From NCBI RefSeq assembly GCF_050016015.1, contig NZ_JBNHEQ010000161.1, positions 12,758-76,757 of the forward strand: DNA of 64,000 bases, read 5' to 3'. Positions 26,055 through 35,370 of the stretch are shown in pieces. Positions within the stretch are counted from its first letter, which is position 1, and each line of letters opens with the position of its first letter. The notes under the pieces are model-generated. The model was not told the origin of the DNA and did not search any database. It saw nothing but the letters and a program-made list of their open reading frames with translations. Both the position numbers and the translations under genes were made by a program. This stretch comes from Trichodesmium sp002260545. Its GTDB lineage: Bacteria > Cyanobacteriota > Cyanobacteriia > Cyanobacteriales > Microcoleaceae.

Positions 26055-26820
26055 AAGCGATCGCTCCACTTGTGATAATTTGATACTTTTATAGATGTAT
26101 TTTAGACAACCTATAGTCAAAGGAAGAAGAAAGAAGAGAAAAGGTCAAGTATTTATATCAGCTTGTTTTAGATATTCTATAAGTCTGGGTCATACTGCTT
26201 TAACTCCTATATTTTTTCTTTATAAGCTCCGATTTTAATTTTGCTTAATTTTGGGAGTTTTGAAAGCTAAATTTGACACATATCATATATAGATGAATAA
26301 ATTATTTTGGTGAAGTTGACTGATGGCAAAAATATTAACAGGTAGCTATTGAGAGTTAATATGATTATGTTAAAGCAATAATTAGGATTATAAATAGCTT
26401 TTGTTCGGAAGATGATAGATATGGAATTTCAAACACCAGCTCAAGCAGAATGTTATTCAAAAATTTATCGACTGAAATGACACATATAGAGATGAATAAA
26501 TTATTTTGGTGAAGTTTACTCATGGCAAAAATATTAACAGGTAGCTCTTGAGACTTAAGATGATTATGTTCCCACAATAATTAGGATGATAAATAGCTTT
26601 TATTCGGGAGATGGTAGCTCTGGAATTTCAAACATCAGCTCAAGCAGAATGTTATTCAAAAATTTATCGACTGAAATGACACATATAGAGATGAATGAAT
26701 AAATTATTTTGGTGAAGTTTACTCATGGAAAAATATTAACAGGTAGCTATTGAGAGTTAATATGATTATGTTCAATAAATATTAGGATTATCAATAGCTT
26801 TTGTTCGGGAGATAATAGAT
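26055..26820. other. Region holding two decayed 5'-end duplications of the YbjN-like gene
   Basis: After about 200 bp of AT-rich sequence, two roughly 200-bp tandem copies precede the real gene; see the separate repeat entry. No complete gene is present. Confidence 0.6.
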
Positions 26821-26880
26821 ATGGAATTTCACACACCAGCTCAAGCAGAATGTTATCAAAAAATTTATGGTTGGATGGAA
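26273..26880 (+). repeat. Three tandem copies of a promoter plus 5' coding segment
   Basis: A roughly 200-bp unit (ATGAATAAATTATTTTGGTG ... ATGGAATTTCA) occurs three times: about 26273-26476, 26477-26676 and 26677 into the gene at 26821. In copy 1 the frame reads MEFQTPAQAECYSKIYRLK then TGA (26421-26480); in copy 2 the ATG has become CTG; only copy 3 continues into a full gene. Confidence 0.85.
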
Positions 26881-27264
26881 GAATTATTTAGTGATTATCC
26901 TTGGGAAAAACTTGATGAACCAGGGTTTAGTATATTTTTAGGTTCTGCTTGGGTGAAAGTGAGAGTTTATCCTTGGGGTGAGGATAGTGTTATTAAGACT
27001 TGTTCTACTGTGGTTATTGGGGCTGAATTGAAGTCTGATTTACTAGAATTTTTATTGCGAGAAAATAGTAATATGCAGTTTGGTGGTTTTTCTTTAGATG
27101 CTGATGTAAATATTTTATTTCAACATACTATAGTTGGTTCTACTTGTGACCTAAATGAATTAGAAGAGTCTGTTTTGGCAGTGTTGGAAGTTGCTGATGA
27201 TTATGATGATAAAATTGTTGAACGTTGGGGTGGTAAACGAGGGTTAGATATTCCACCTCAATAG
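26821..27264 (+). CDS. YbjN/T3SS-chaperone-like domain protein
   Basis: 147 residues, acidic (final pI clearly low). Segments YPWEKLDEPGFSIFLGSAWV, SDLLEFLLRENSNMQFGGFS and SVLAVLEVADDYDDKIVERW fit the YbjN/CesT-like chaperone fold common in cyanobacteria: an alpha/beta domain with a FGxFxLD-like strand. The role is unknown; related proteins are thought to bind peptides. Its promoter and first 19 codons are duplicated twice upstream. The gene itself looks intact. Confidence 0.75.
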   Translation: MEFHTPAQAECYQKIYGWMEELFSDYPWEKLDEPGFSIFLGSAWVKVRVYPWGEDSVIKTCSTVVIGAELKSDLLEFLLRENSNMQFGGFSLDADVNILFQHTIVGSTCDLNELEESVLAVLEVADDYDDKIVERWGGKRGLDIPPQ

Positions 27265-27947
27265 TTTATTAAGGAAGGAAGAAAGAAAAATTAGAAAGCA
27301 ATAAAGAGGTTGAAAAATCTCTATAGATGATTTTTTTCAGGAACTGAATTTTTGGCGTTGCATCATCATGGAATAATTGTGATATCTGCCAAAAATTTTT
27401 CTTTATCTAGCCATAGTTTCAGCTTCTGTAAACCAGAATTATTATCCTGGAACTATGAAATAATTTTCATGCTTTTTATTTTTCATCTTTTCTAAAAAAC
27501 AGACTAAAGCTATGTTATTAACATTAAATATTTTCAATAAAATCTTCAACTTACATAATGTTAAAGTCTAAGCATTCAGCTCTCAGGAATAAAAATGAAT
27601 GAACCTAACTTGATTTTAACTTCTACTACATTTTTAATCAGAGTATTGAAGCACAAGAAAGACTCGGTTGAGTTGTAAACCAATACAATTCTGTGGTAGG
27701 AAATGAGTTAATAATTCATAGCTGTTTAGCTAGCGCACAACTTTCCTGACGGAATGCTCCGCAAACGTTTTATATGTCGCAAAGCGAAACGCTGCGCGAC
27801 ATGGAAAGCGGAGCATTCCCTATACGAAAAAGCAAAGCTCCTCTGTTAGCGCAGCTCCTCCGCAGGAGGCAGGAGGCAAGAGGCTAGCTGAATGCTGACG
27901 TTAAAGTTATAGATAAATTTGTTGCTTAATTTGAAATTAATATTAAA
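27265..27947. other. Intergenic repeats
   Basis: 683 bp. An AT-rich first half with no visible gene is followed at about 27720-27895 by an inverted-repeat element: CTGACGGAATGCTCCGCAAA, a CGCTGCGCGACAT block and CTCCTCCGCAGGAGG, the same family as at 10870 and 59600. Confidence 0.5.
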
Positions 27948-28358
27948 ATGAATCTAACTAATTTAGAAATTTTTGAGCAATTACATGAAGCTGTAAAAGG
28001 TTTACTATGGATGAGTGAATCTGATTATACCTTTGAAGCTTTAATTTGGGAATTTGGTGAAAAAATTTCACTGGATAATGAAGTAGTTTTGAAAATTACT
28101 AAACATTCTTTGGATACTCCAGTTAAAGTCATAGAATTTGATAGTTTTTTTCAATGGGCAATTACACCTAAAAATTGGCATAATTCAGAAGATGCTGATA
28201 CAGTGAACAGATATCAGGAACTTGTCAGGATTATGAAACAATATTTAAGTGATTTAAAAGTCTATAAAGTGGGTGAAATTGAAATTGATGTTTATATAAT
28301 TGGTAAGACTGATGTTGGAGACTATGCTGGTTTAGCTACAGTTTCTATTGAGACCTAA
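27948..28358 (+). CDS. nuiA: Nuclease A inhibitor (NuiA) family protein
   Basis: 136 residues, the length of Anabaena NuiA. Matching segments: EQLHEAVKGLLWMSESDY, PVKVIEFDSFF, and KVYKVGEIEIDVYIIGKTD ending in VSIET. NuiA binds and blocks the sugar-nonspecific nuclease NucA in the cytoplasm. A NucA-type gene lies immediately convergent (28692-29498), which strongly supports a protective partner role. The family assignment is from remembered similarity; tandem GGATAATGGATAAT repeats follow the stop. Confidence 0.87.
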   Translation: MNLTNLEIFEQLHEAVKGLLWMSESDYTFEALIWEFGEKISLDNEVVLKITKHSLDTPVKVIEFDSFFQWAITPKNWHNSEDADTVNRYQELVRIMKQYLSDLKVYKVGEIEIDVYIIGKTDVGDYAGLATVSIET

Positions 28359-28691
28359 AATAATGGATAATGGATAATGGATAATGGATAATTAATAATT
28401 AATAATGGATAATAAAAACTATCTTTAATTAGAGTTTGCTGATTAATTCTCAAAGTATTGACATACAAAAGTAAGTGGATTTTTAGAGCCAAAAAAAGGT
28501 GCAACTCTTGAAGCTGGAGCAACCAAAAAGTTAGGGTTTTGGGCAGACTATGGCAGCAAAATCACTCTGATAATTCTTCCGACTATCTCCTCTAAATTTC
28601 CCACTCCTTCTGACTCCTGATTCCTACCCCTACTACTCATACTTTTTCATCAAACCCTAATTATCAATTATTAATTATTAATTATTAATTA
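28359..28691. other. Convergent intergenic region with MITE5
   Basis: Contains GGATAAT tandem repeats (28362-28410), a MITE5 copy (28431-28658) and AATTATTAATTATTAATT repeats abutting the nuclease stop. Confidence 0.55.
28431..28658. mobile_element. MITE5 copy with AATT flanks
   Basis: 228 bp. Begins AGAGTTTGCTGATTAA and ends TTTTTCATCAAACCCT, flanked on both sides by AATT (28427-28430, 28659-28662), consistent with a 4-bp target duplication. Confidence 0.7.
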
Positions 28692-29498
28692 TCAATTATC
28701 AACTCGACTTTCAATCACATCTTGAATTTCTTTTGGAACTTTTGAAAGAAAATCATAACCAGTAGCACTTTCAATTTTATCCACTGAAACTCGGTAAGCT
28801 TTCCAGTCACTTCTAATCCGATTTGAATTAGGCATATCCACTGCAATAACTCTAGTATTTTTATTAACTCCTCCCACACCACTACCTGGTTTTAAAACTA
28901 CTATAATTTTCCATGTCCGACTAGGAATAGTTAGTTTTCCTCCGGCAAGAGTTGATTTTTTTCTATATCCTCCAGCAATAATATAAAGTTCATTTCCTTC
29001 TTCTACAAGTTTGCGAGAATATTGTTCTAATTCCCGCCAAGTTTCCCGATTATTATCTGGAGCTTGAGGAATTATATTTGTCATTAAAAATGTGGCTGAA
29101 TTATCTTTTTCATTAGCAGTACGATCTGCTGAAGGAATTAAATGTCCTCTATCATAACCACTATTTCGATAATCATTTGGTCTGACATTATACCAGTTTT
29201 CAGGTAAACTCTCATCTGGGCGAAAATTATCCTGTCTTTCTACATTTCCTAACCAAGATTTATTCAGTTGCCAACTAACCCAATTTGGTGTTCCTTTCTT
29301 TCGGTTATATGACAATACATATTGGGGTTTTTCCATTAAATAATTGTCTGCATTTTCAATATAAGTTGTAGCATTACTTGGATTTCCTAAAGTTATATGA
29401 ACTTTGGGAGATGGTTTAAAAAGTAGAGAACATCCATTGGTAAGTGTAAGTAAAAGTATTGTGACTAAGATAGTAAATCTTTTTTGTAAAATCAACAT
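28692..29498 (-). CDS. nucA: DNA/RNA non-specific endonuclease (NucA-like)
   Basis: 268 residues. An N-terminal hydrophobic signal (about 8-22) ends in TNGC, suggesting a lipoprotein or secreted protein. The catalytic DRGH motif is at 116-119 (DRGHLIPSADR, His119 general base) and the metal-binding Asn lies in MTNIIPQAPDNNRETW. The ββα-metal (His-Me) nuclease family degrades DNA and RNA outside the cytoplasm or on export. Its convergent neighbour is the NuiA-type inhibitor, giving a nuclease-immunity pair. Confidence 0.92.
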   Translation of the reverse strand: MLILQKRFTILVTILLLTLTNGCSLLFKPSPKVHITLGNPSNATTYIENADNYLMEKPQYVLSYNRKKGTPNWVSWQLNKSWLGNVERQDNFRPDESLPENWYNVRPNDYRNSGYDRGHLIPSADRTANEKDNSATFLMTNIIPQAPDNNRETWRELEQYSRKLVEEGNELYIIAGGYRKKSTLAGGKLTIPSRTWKIIVVLKPGSGVGGVNKNTRVIAVDMPNSNRIRSDWKAYRVSVDKIESATGYDFLSKVPKEIQDVIESRVDN

Positions 29499-29565
29499 TT
29501 TTTTCGTCTATCAATATGATTCATTTTAAGTTAATATCTACATTGTTCAACTAAAAGCAAAAACC

Positions 29566-29778
29566 ATGAATATAGAAAGAGCAGTAATTAAGGAATATGC
29601 AGACAAACCTATCAAAGAAATTGCCGATGCTCCTGTTTGGGCAATCAAAGGAGTATCCCAATCAGATGCAGTTTTACTAGACCAAGCATTTGGAGTAAAA
29701 ACAGTTCGTGATTTTGCTAATCTTAAATATATTAAGTGGGCCCAGGCAATAGTCTCTTTATCAGAAGCAGAAGTTTAG
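29566..29778 (+). CDS. Small HhH-like hypothetical protein
   Basis: 70 residues. The segment DAPVWAIKGVSQSDAVLLDQ, then AFGVKTVRDFANLKYIKWAQ resembles helix-hairpin-helix-like repeats seen in small conserved bacterial proteins ('...GVxxxxAexLxxafgIkTvrdLA...'). No catalytic residues. Divergent from nucA with 67 bp between starts. Real gene likely; function unknown. Confidence 0.65.
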   Translation: MNIERAVIKEYADKPIKEIADAPVWAIKGVSQSDAVLLDQAFGVKTVRDFANLKYIKWAQAIVSLSEAEV

Positions 29779-29883
29779 AAAAAACAAAGGCTACCAATCC
29801 GCGCATTGGTTGTAACAATTTTTATAATAGTTGATTTGAGCTGAAAACATGAGCAAATTCTGACCCCTAACCAGGGAAAAAAA

Positions 29884-30639
29884 TTACTCCCCTACTTCTC
29901 TACTCCTTAAAAAGAGTTGTTCAGCAAACCCCAAATACTGAATTTCTTGGGGAGTAACTGCAAATCTACAAGGCAAAATTTCCACTCCTTTTGTAACAGC
30001 TTCCCTCAAAAGTTTACCATAATCAGGGTCAGCAATATCTCCAGGAGCAAACTTATCACAATCACCGCGATTTATCAAAAATAAACATACCGCCCTTTCC
30101 CCTTTTTCAACTACCTCTATTAATTCCCGTAAATGTTTTTGCCCCCTTTCTGTAACCGTATCTGGAAACAAAGCAACTCGTTGATTTGCCCAAGTAGTAT
30201 TCTTCACCTCAAGATAAATATTTTTAGTCTGACTAATTAACTTAAAATCTACTCTACTTTTCCTTTCTTTTCCATAAACAACTTCCGTTTTAATTTCCTG
30301 ATAATCTCCCAATTTAGGAAATAAATATTCTGCCAAAGCTAACTTAATAACTCGATTTGGTAAAGCTGTATTAATTCCCACCCAAGTCGGTTCATTATCC
30401 GTTACTTCAATTAATTCCCAAGTATAAGCTAACTTTCGTTTTGGATTATTACTATGAGAAACCATCACATTACTCCCTGGAGTAGAAACTCCAGTCATCG
30501 GACCTGTATTTGGGCAATGAGCAGTAATAATTTCTCCAGAATTTAACTCTATATCTGCTAGAAATCTTTTATAACGTTTAATTAAAATTCCTGCTTCAAG
30601 AGTGGGATATTTATAAGAGAACTTTGGCGGATTATTCAT
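29884..30639 (-). CDS. sfsA: SfsA family protein (DNA/RNA nuclease or sugar fermentation stimulation)
   Basis: 251 residues. Family landmarks: ITAHCPNTGPMTGVSTPG, SRVDFKL, YLEVKNTTWANQRVALFPDT (metal-binding ExK type), TERGQKHLRELIEV and DPDYGKLLREAVTKGVEILP. SfsA proteins carry an OB-fold plus a PD-(D/E)XK-type nuclease domain; the physiological role is unclear. The last residues (FAEQLFLRSREVGE) lie in sequence matching the right end of MITE5 (CTCCTTAAAAAGAGTTGTTC on the plus strand), so the C-terminus seems to be supplied by the repeat. Confidence 0.9.
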   Translation of the reverse strand: MNNPPKFSYKYPTLEAGILIKRYKRFLADIELNSGEIITAHCPNTGPMTGVSTPGSNVMVSHSNNPKRKLAYTWELIEVTDNEPTWVGINTALPNRVIKLALAEYLFPKLGDYQEIKTEVVYGKERKSRVDFKLISQTKNIYLEVKNTTWANQRVALFPDTVTERGQKHLRELIEVVEKGERAVCLFLINRGDCDKFAPGDIADPDYGKLLREAVTKGVEILPCRFAVTPQEIQYLGFAEQLFLRSREVGE

Positions 30640-31183
30640 AATTATAAGATAGGGAACAGGGAATAGGTATGGAGGGAATAGGTATGGAGGGAATAGAAAA
30701 TAGTTAATAGAGAAAACAGGTCATTTCAGTTATCAGTTATCAGTACCTCCGGCTAAACTCGGAGGCTGGAAATAGGCATGGTTAATATTTTTTTCATCCC
30801 CTTAAAAGGGGAAGCTTTCGACCTCATTTTTTGGTAAAGAACAATTGTTTGTCACTTATTTTTAACCATAATTTTAGGAGTATGAATACTGATACTTCCT
30901 GACTATAGACTAATTTTAATCTCTAGTATTATTCCAGGTTGAATATTTAGTTACTCCATATCTATTCATAATTATTCTACCGAAAAATTCGGGTATAAAG
31001 CCTCTCCTAATAATTGATCATGAAATAGTTTTTTTAAATCTCTAATTTTATCTCCCTATTTCTATCTAAACTCTAAACATACTCTAATTATTCATTATCA
31101 ATTAATCAACCAATCCTCTTTATTTATAAGAAGAGGTAATTCTCAATTCTCAATTCTCAATTCTCAATTTTTCAAACAGTCTC
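30640..31183. other. Intergenic with the two-hairpin TGATAACTGA element
   Basis: 544 bp. Contains TATGGAGGGAATAGG repeats (30655-30700), a full copy of the two-hairpin element (30723-30840, minus orientation) and ATTCTCAATTCTCAATTC repeats (31139-31168). Confidence 0.5.
30723..30840 (-). repeat. Two-hairpin element ending TGATAACTGAAATGA
   Basis: Reading on the minus strand: ATGAGGTCGAAAGCTTCCCC TTTTAAGGGG, then GCCTCCGAG/CCGGAGG, then TGATAACTGATAACTGAAATG. A near-identical copy is at 59502-59600. Here the final ATG is not used as a start. Confidence 0.7.
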
Positions 31184-32302
31184 TCAGCTATCATTTCCTA
31201 ATTCAGAGGTACCTAAGTCACTTTTATCAACCTTATTTTCTGGTTTATAGTTATCAGGAAATAAAATTTTAGCTATAGCTTTTGCACTTCTTTCTTCTCG
31301 CCACAACCAGTGATTATCCTGACCTTTTTCTAGAACATGAACTATACCCTCATCTATAAGAGTAGAAATTTCATTAAAATCAGAAAAGGTAGAGCCAATT
31401 TTTTCCGGCCAACTAACTTGATGTTTAATAACAGGATAATCAGAAGCAATAATGTAGCATCCACAACAAGCTGCATCACTAATTACTCCACTTGGTCTGT
31501 AATAATAGCGGTCTTTTTCATAATGAATTACTATAATATCTATTTCAGTTAAAATCTGCATATAGTTTTCTTGTGTAGTAGTGTCATAAAGAGTGACATT
31601 AAGTTCGTCTAAATAATCTGGTTTTTGACCAAAAGGTGTTCCAATTACAAGTTCGCATTGATGCTCTGAAGATTTAATATATTCTTGTAATTTATCAATT
31701 ATCTGAGTAATTGGTTTATCTGGGCGAATCATTCCCACAACACCAATCTTAATCGGAACATTAGAAGGTAATCTTTCTCCTGGTAAAAATTTAGGTTTAG
31801 CTTCACTAATAATAGGATGAGGTATTATATATTTGGATGTATCTGGTAGTCTAAATTTTTCGGGAATCACATCATCATTTACTTCAAAAGAAACAACTTT
31901 GAGTTTTTTAAATAGGTTTAAATAAGCTTTTAGATAGAGTAATCCCCAAAATTTAATTTTGTTAGTCATGGCAAATTGCTGATTACCATGGAGGGATATT
32001 AAAACTTCTTTCCCTCGTAATGCCATGATGGCAAATAAAGGCATAACAAATAACAAATGTTGATTGTAAAGCTCGAAAATAAAAATAGTATCAACATCAG
32101 AAAATTTGAGGGATCTTAAACCCATAGAAATGTGCCGATACTCACGGCGAACTTGTAAACCTATTGAGTATTTAATAGATTGACTAAAATTTAGAATCCA
32201 TTTAGGAAGAGGAACTTCTAAAGAAATAAATCCGATTTTTTGAGACTCAATATATTCTTCTAGTAGCAAAAAGTCTTTGAGTCCGTCGTGCATTAATTTC
32301 AT
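31184..32302 (-). CDS. Glycosyltransferase (GT1/GT4-like)
   Basis: 372 residues. Rossmann-like N-terminal half with DTIFIFELYNQHLL and MALRGKEVLISLHGNQQF; the C-terminal half has VPIKIGVVGMIRPDKPI, ELVIGTPFG and YRPSGVISDAACCGCYIIAS, the acceptor/donor-binding pattern of GT4-type enzymes. It probably transfers a sugar in exopolysaccharide or cell-surface glycan assembly. Neighbours on the same strand are a pyruvyl transferase and a nitroreductase remnant, a typical polysaccharide cluster. Sugar specificity cannot be told. Confidence 0.78.
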   Translation of the reverse strand: MKLMHDGLKDFLLLEEYIESQKIGFISLEVPLPKWILNFSQSIKYSIGLQVRREYRHISMGLRSLKFSDVDTIFIFELYNQHLLFVMPLFAIMALRGKEVLISLHGNQQFAMTNKIKFWGLLYLKAYLNLFKKLKVVSFEVNDDVIPEKFRLPDTSKYIIPHPIISEAKPKFLPGERLPSNVPIKIGVVGMIRPDKPITQIIDKLQEYIKSSEHQCELVIGTPFGQKPDYLDELNVTLYDTTTQENYMQILTEIDIIVIHYEKDRYYYRPSGVISDAACCGCYIIASDYPVIKHQVSWPEKIGSTFSDFNEISTLIDEGIVHVLEKGQDNHWLWREERSAKAIAKILFPDNYKPENKVDKSDLGTSELGNDS

Positions 32303-32438
32303 AATTTTATTCTCTCCTATCTATTAAATAAGTTTTTCTATAGTATTTCACAGTAGATGTAAGATACATTAAATTTTCGTCAAATTATACTAGGTAGACT
32401 TTGGGAAAAAAGTAAAATAAAATCACCTCAATTCTATA

Positions 32439-32564
32439 TATAGCAATCCTAAATAGGTTGTAAGATTTATCGTAGGGGTTTGGATACCAAACCCTACTCA
32501 ACATAATGGGATTTGGAAACCAAACCCCTACAGTTTTTCTCACATCTCATTCCTGATTGCTATA
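32439..32564. mobile_element. MITE6
   Basis: About 126 bp with ends TATAGCAATCCTAAATAGG and, inverted, TATAGCAATCAGGAATGAG. The interior carries a direct/inverted TTTGGAAACCAAACCCC block. It shares its terminal TATA with the adjoining MITE1. Confidence 0.6.
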
Positions 32565-32676
32565 GCGTTTCTCGGACTAATTAGGTACAGCTATCTTTGT
32601 TTCTATTCTATATCCCTAATTCCCTGTTCCCTAACACCTACAAATTTGTATCTCACCAGTATGGGAATTGCGATAT
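32561..32676. mobile_element. MITE1 copy C
   Basis: About 116 bp, shorter than the other copies. Begins TATAGCGTTTCTCGG and ends GGGAATTGCGATATA. Confidence 0.55.
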
Positions 32677-32828
32677 AGGAATGAGATTATACTTGAATCT
32701 ACTCCCAAACCCATCCCAGGTTGTGTTTATAAATCTAAAGATAGAGTAGGGAGTAGAGTTTCTCTTTTTAACCTTGAATTTTTCCTGATATCAAATTAAT
32801 TCAGAAGTTGTCTTAACCTAGAAAAAAA

Positions 32829-34112
32829 TTAGATAATTGAAGTAAAATTCTCTTGGGAAAGTTCTTTAACTTCATCAAGTTTACTTACAACTTGTTCGTG
32901 CAAACTTTGTCTTTGAGCAATTAATTTATGGACTAATTCTACTAGCTGATTTTGATTGGGAACGAATAGTTTTTTCGGTTCAATAAATAAAGGTTCAAGA
33001 TTAAAATGTTGGTAGAGACCTTGAAATTTTCCCTGATAAGTAATACAAGCAATTGGAGTACCTTGCCCTAGACAAGCAATGGCTAAGTGCATCCTGCCAG
33101 TAAGTACACAATCTATATGTTTAACTATTGCCTTAATTTCTCTAGCTAAACAGGGAAAAGGAATTTTAAAACAGGATGAAGCAACTTCAGAGGGAAGACT
33201 TTCTATTACTTTTTTTGATAAAATATCATCATTAAAGCCACTAAATTTACGGCGATCATGAGGTAAAAAAATAAAACTTAATTGCTGATTATCTTGGTGC
33301 AATTTTGTTATAGTTTCAGCTAAAACTTGAACCAAATCATCGGTTGTGATTCCCTCTAATTGTTTCAATAGTAGGATATGAATATTTATTCCCAAAATAA
33401 TCTTATCTTGACTTTTCTGAGTATTAACCCATTCCAATACTCTAGCTAATTTCTCGGACTGTTCAGCAGGTTTTAATAAAAAAGCTAAATCTGCTACTAA
33501 ATTAACAGGGTGATAAATTGAATCAATTAATCTTTGATATGAAATTTTATCTCTTGCATTAAGTCGAACATTTGATTTTAATGTACTCAACAATTGTTTG
33601 GAAATATTTGTGGGCTGACGATTACAACTGAAACCTAAAATTCCTGTCGAGCAACCCATAAATGAGGCTATTTGTGCCATTTTTACAGTTTTAAAAGTAT
33701 AATAATTAGAATAATATCCATCCATCACATCTGCACCCAGAGCATAAAATCTTTCATATTGGTTAACTTTCCAACCTGCATATAGAAAAGAGGCAATAAA
33801 TTTATACCAGCTTTGATATATAAAGAAATTTCTCAGACGTATATTCTCAATTACATCAACTGGATATGTCTGCTTATTAGTATGCTGTATAAGACTAATA
33901 TTTTCTATTCCTTGTTTCCTTAGATAGTCTATCGAAGCGCAAACCATTGCTTCATCTCCTAGACTACCTGGAGCAGCAGGTGGTAGAATAATTGCCGAAT
34001 TAGGAAGACGACGAACAAAACCAAATATCCGAATCATCCACAGCAATAAAGCATAAGTGGAAATTAATAAAGAAGATATTGGCAGTAAGATAGTAATTAA
34101 TAAATCACCCAT
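32829..34112 (-). CDS. Polysaccharide pyruvyl transferase family protein
   Basis: About 427 residues from the ATG at 34112 (MGDLLITILLP); a longer start at 34160 is possible. It has an N-terminal hydrophobic segment (about 4-30), then APGSLGDEAMVCASIDYLR, the nucleotide-binding start of the family, and later SFIFLPHDRR, VLTGRMHLAIACLGQGTPIA (the conserved GRMH) and AIVKHIDCV. Members transfer pyruvate from PEP to form ketal groups on polysaccharides, or related reactions. The membrane segment suggests inner-face action at the membrane. Same-strand neighbours suggest a surface-polysaccharide cluster. Confidence 0.85.
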   Translation of the reverse strand: MGDLLITILLPISSLLISTYALLLWMIRIFGFVRRLPNSAIILPPAAPGSLGDEAMVCASIDYLRKQGIENISLIQHTNKQTYPVDVIENIRLRNFFIYQSWYKFIASFLYAGWKVNQYERFYALGADVMDGYYSNYYTFKTVKMAQIASFMGCSTGILGFSCNRQPTNISKQLLSTLKSNVRLNARDKISYQRLIDSIYHPVNLVADLAFLLKPAEQSEKLARVLEWVNTQKSQDKIILGINIHILLLKQLEGITTDDLVQVLAETITKLHQDNQQLSFIFLPHDRRKFSGFNDDILSKKVIESLPSEVASSCFKIPFPCLAREIKAIVKHIDCVLTGRMHLAIACLGQGTPIACITYQGKFQGLYQHFNLEPLFIEPKKLFVPNQNQLVELVHKLIAQRQSLHEQVVSKLDEVKELSQENFTSII

Positions 34113-34206
34113 AATAGTTCTCAAAAGTAATTGTCTTGAATATTTTTCAGATATGAACAAGGTTCAGAAAGAGTTTAATAATTTATGGAAATTATGGATA
34201 TTTTGT

Positions 34207-35259
34207 CTAATTATTCCCAATTATCAATACTTCCTTGAGAGGCTTTCGGGAAGACTGTGCAACCTTAAATTCTTCAGGTAAATAACCAACTGTAATCATC
34301 ATAATTACTAAATCAGAATCTGGAATTCCAGCAATCATTTTTAGTTCCTTATCCTGTTTATTTTTAACACTCCAATTGAGACAACAACTTCCCAAACCAA
34401 GAGAATGTAACTCATAAACTAATGACATAGAAAACATACCTCCATCAATCCAATCTTGATATATTTCTCCTGTAGACGTAAAGTGTTTTAAATTAGAGGT
34501 TAAAATTAATACTGTACTAGCTTTATCTCCAAAACCTCTATTGCCGTTTTGACAATAAAAAACCTTTTGCCTCTGGTTTTATTCACTAAAAGCATATACT
34601 CTACAGGATTGAAAATTACAAACAGAAAGTGTTTTTTGAGCCATTATTACAGCTTGTTATATTAATGATAGCTCCACTTCTTCATTTGTGAATTGAACGA
34701 CACTATATCGAGAAGTAAAAAAATATGTAAGATAGATTTTTGCTAATGCTTGAATATCAGCTTTTTTGACTTTTTTAGTCCCCCCTTCTTTTCCTAAGAA
34801 ATGATTATCTGGGGGCAGATTATTTTTAATTTGAGAAATAGTTTTATAAGCCATCTCATTTGTCTCATTCTCTAAACCAAATTCTAAATTAAAGTCATAA
34901 TATTCTTGTAAAGCATTAAGAGTAATCATTACACTTTCATCAGAACCATATTTTTTTTGGTATTCTGGTAAAAAATTGCTTAAACGTTTAATAACATTCT
35001 TTCCAAATCCCTTTCTAGGCTGTTTCAAAGCCAAGCCTTTTTCCAGTCGGTGATAGTCCATAGTAATTAAAGCTCTTAAATTTGCTTGAGTGCTTACTTT
35101 ATTACTTGCAGATGACCACTTAAAAAAACGTTTAAAATCAGAATAAAAATTGACAAACAATATCCAACCCTTAATATTTTTAATAATCCATAAACCGATG
35201 AGACTATCATTTAAAGAATCATACACTTTTTTGATAATTTGCTCTTGTTTTTTCATCAT
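34207..35259 (-). pseudogene. Nitroreductase-family gene with two in-frame TAA codons
   Basis: A single frame runs from about 35259 (or 35298) to the stop at 34207, interrupted by TAA at 34657-34659 and TAA at 34579-34581. The joined reading is VQFTNEEVELSLI*QAVIMAQKT, LSVCNFQSCRVYAFSE*NQR, then QNGNRGFGDKAS and DWIDGGMFSMSLVYELHSLG: the FMN-binding pattern of nitroreductases. The N-terminal extension of about 190 residues matches the type found in polysaccharide clusters. Both stops are one change from AAA/CAA/GAA. Almost certainly inactive unless the stops are sequencing errors. Confidence 0.82.
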
Positions 35260-35370
35260 CAAGTTAAATCCTAAATAGAAAGAACCCAAAAAAAACAAAT
35301 CTCCGGTTTCCTACCCCTGAATACTGAATCTTGATTAAACTTATTTAAACAACATTACTATATTGTACTC

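Larger units (their letters stand above)
32303..32828. other. Intergenic with two abutting MITE-like elements
   Basis: 526 bp. Element MITE6 (32439-32564) is followed directly by MITE1 copy C (32561-32676); the remainder has no gene. Confidence 0.5.
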
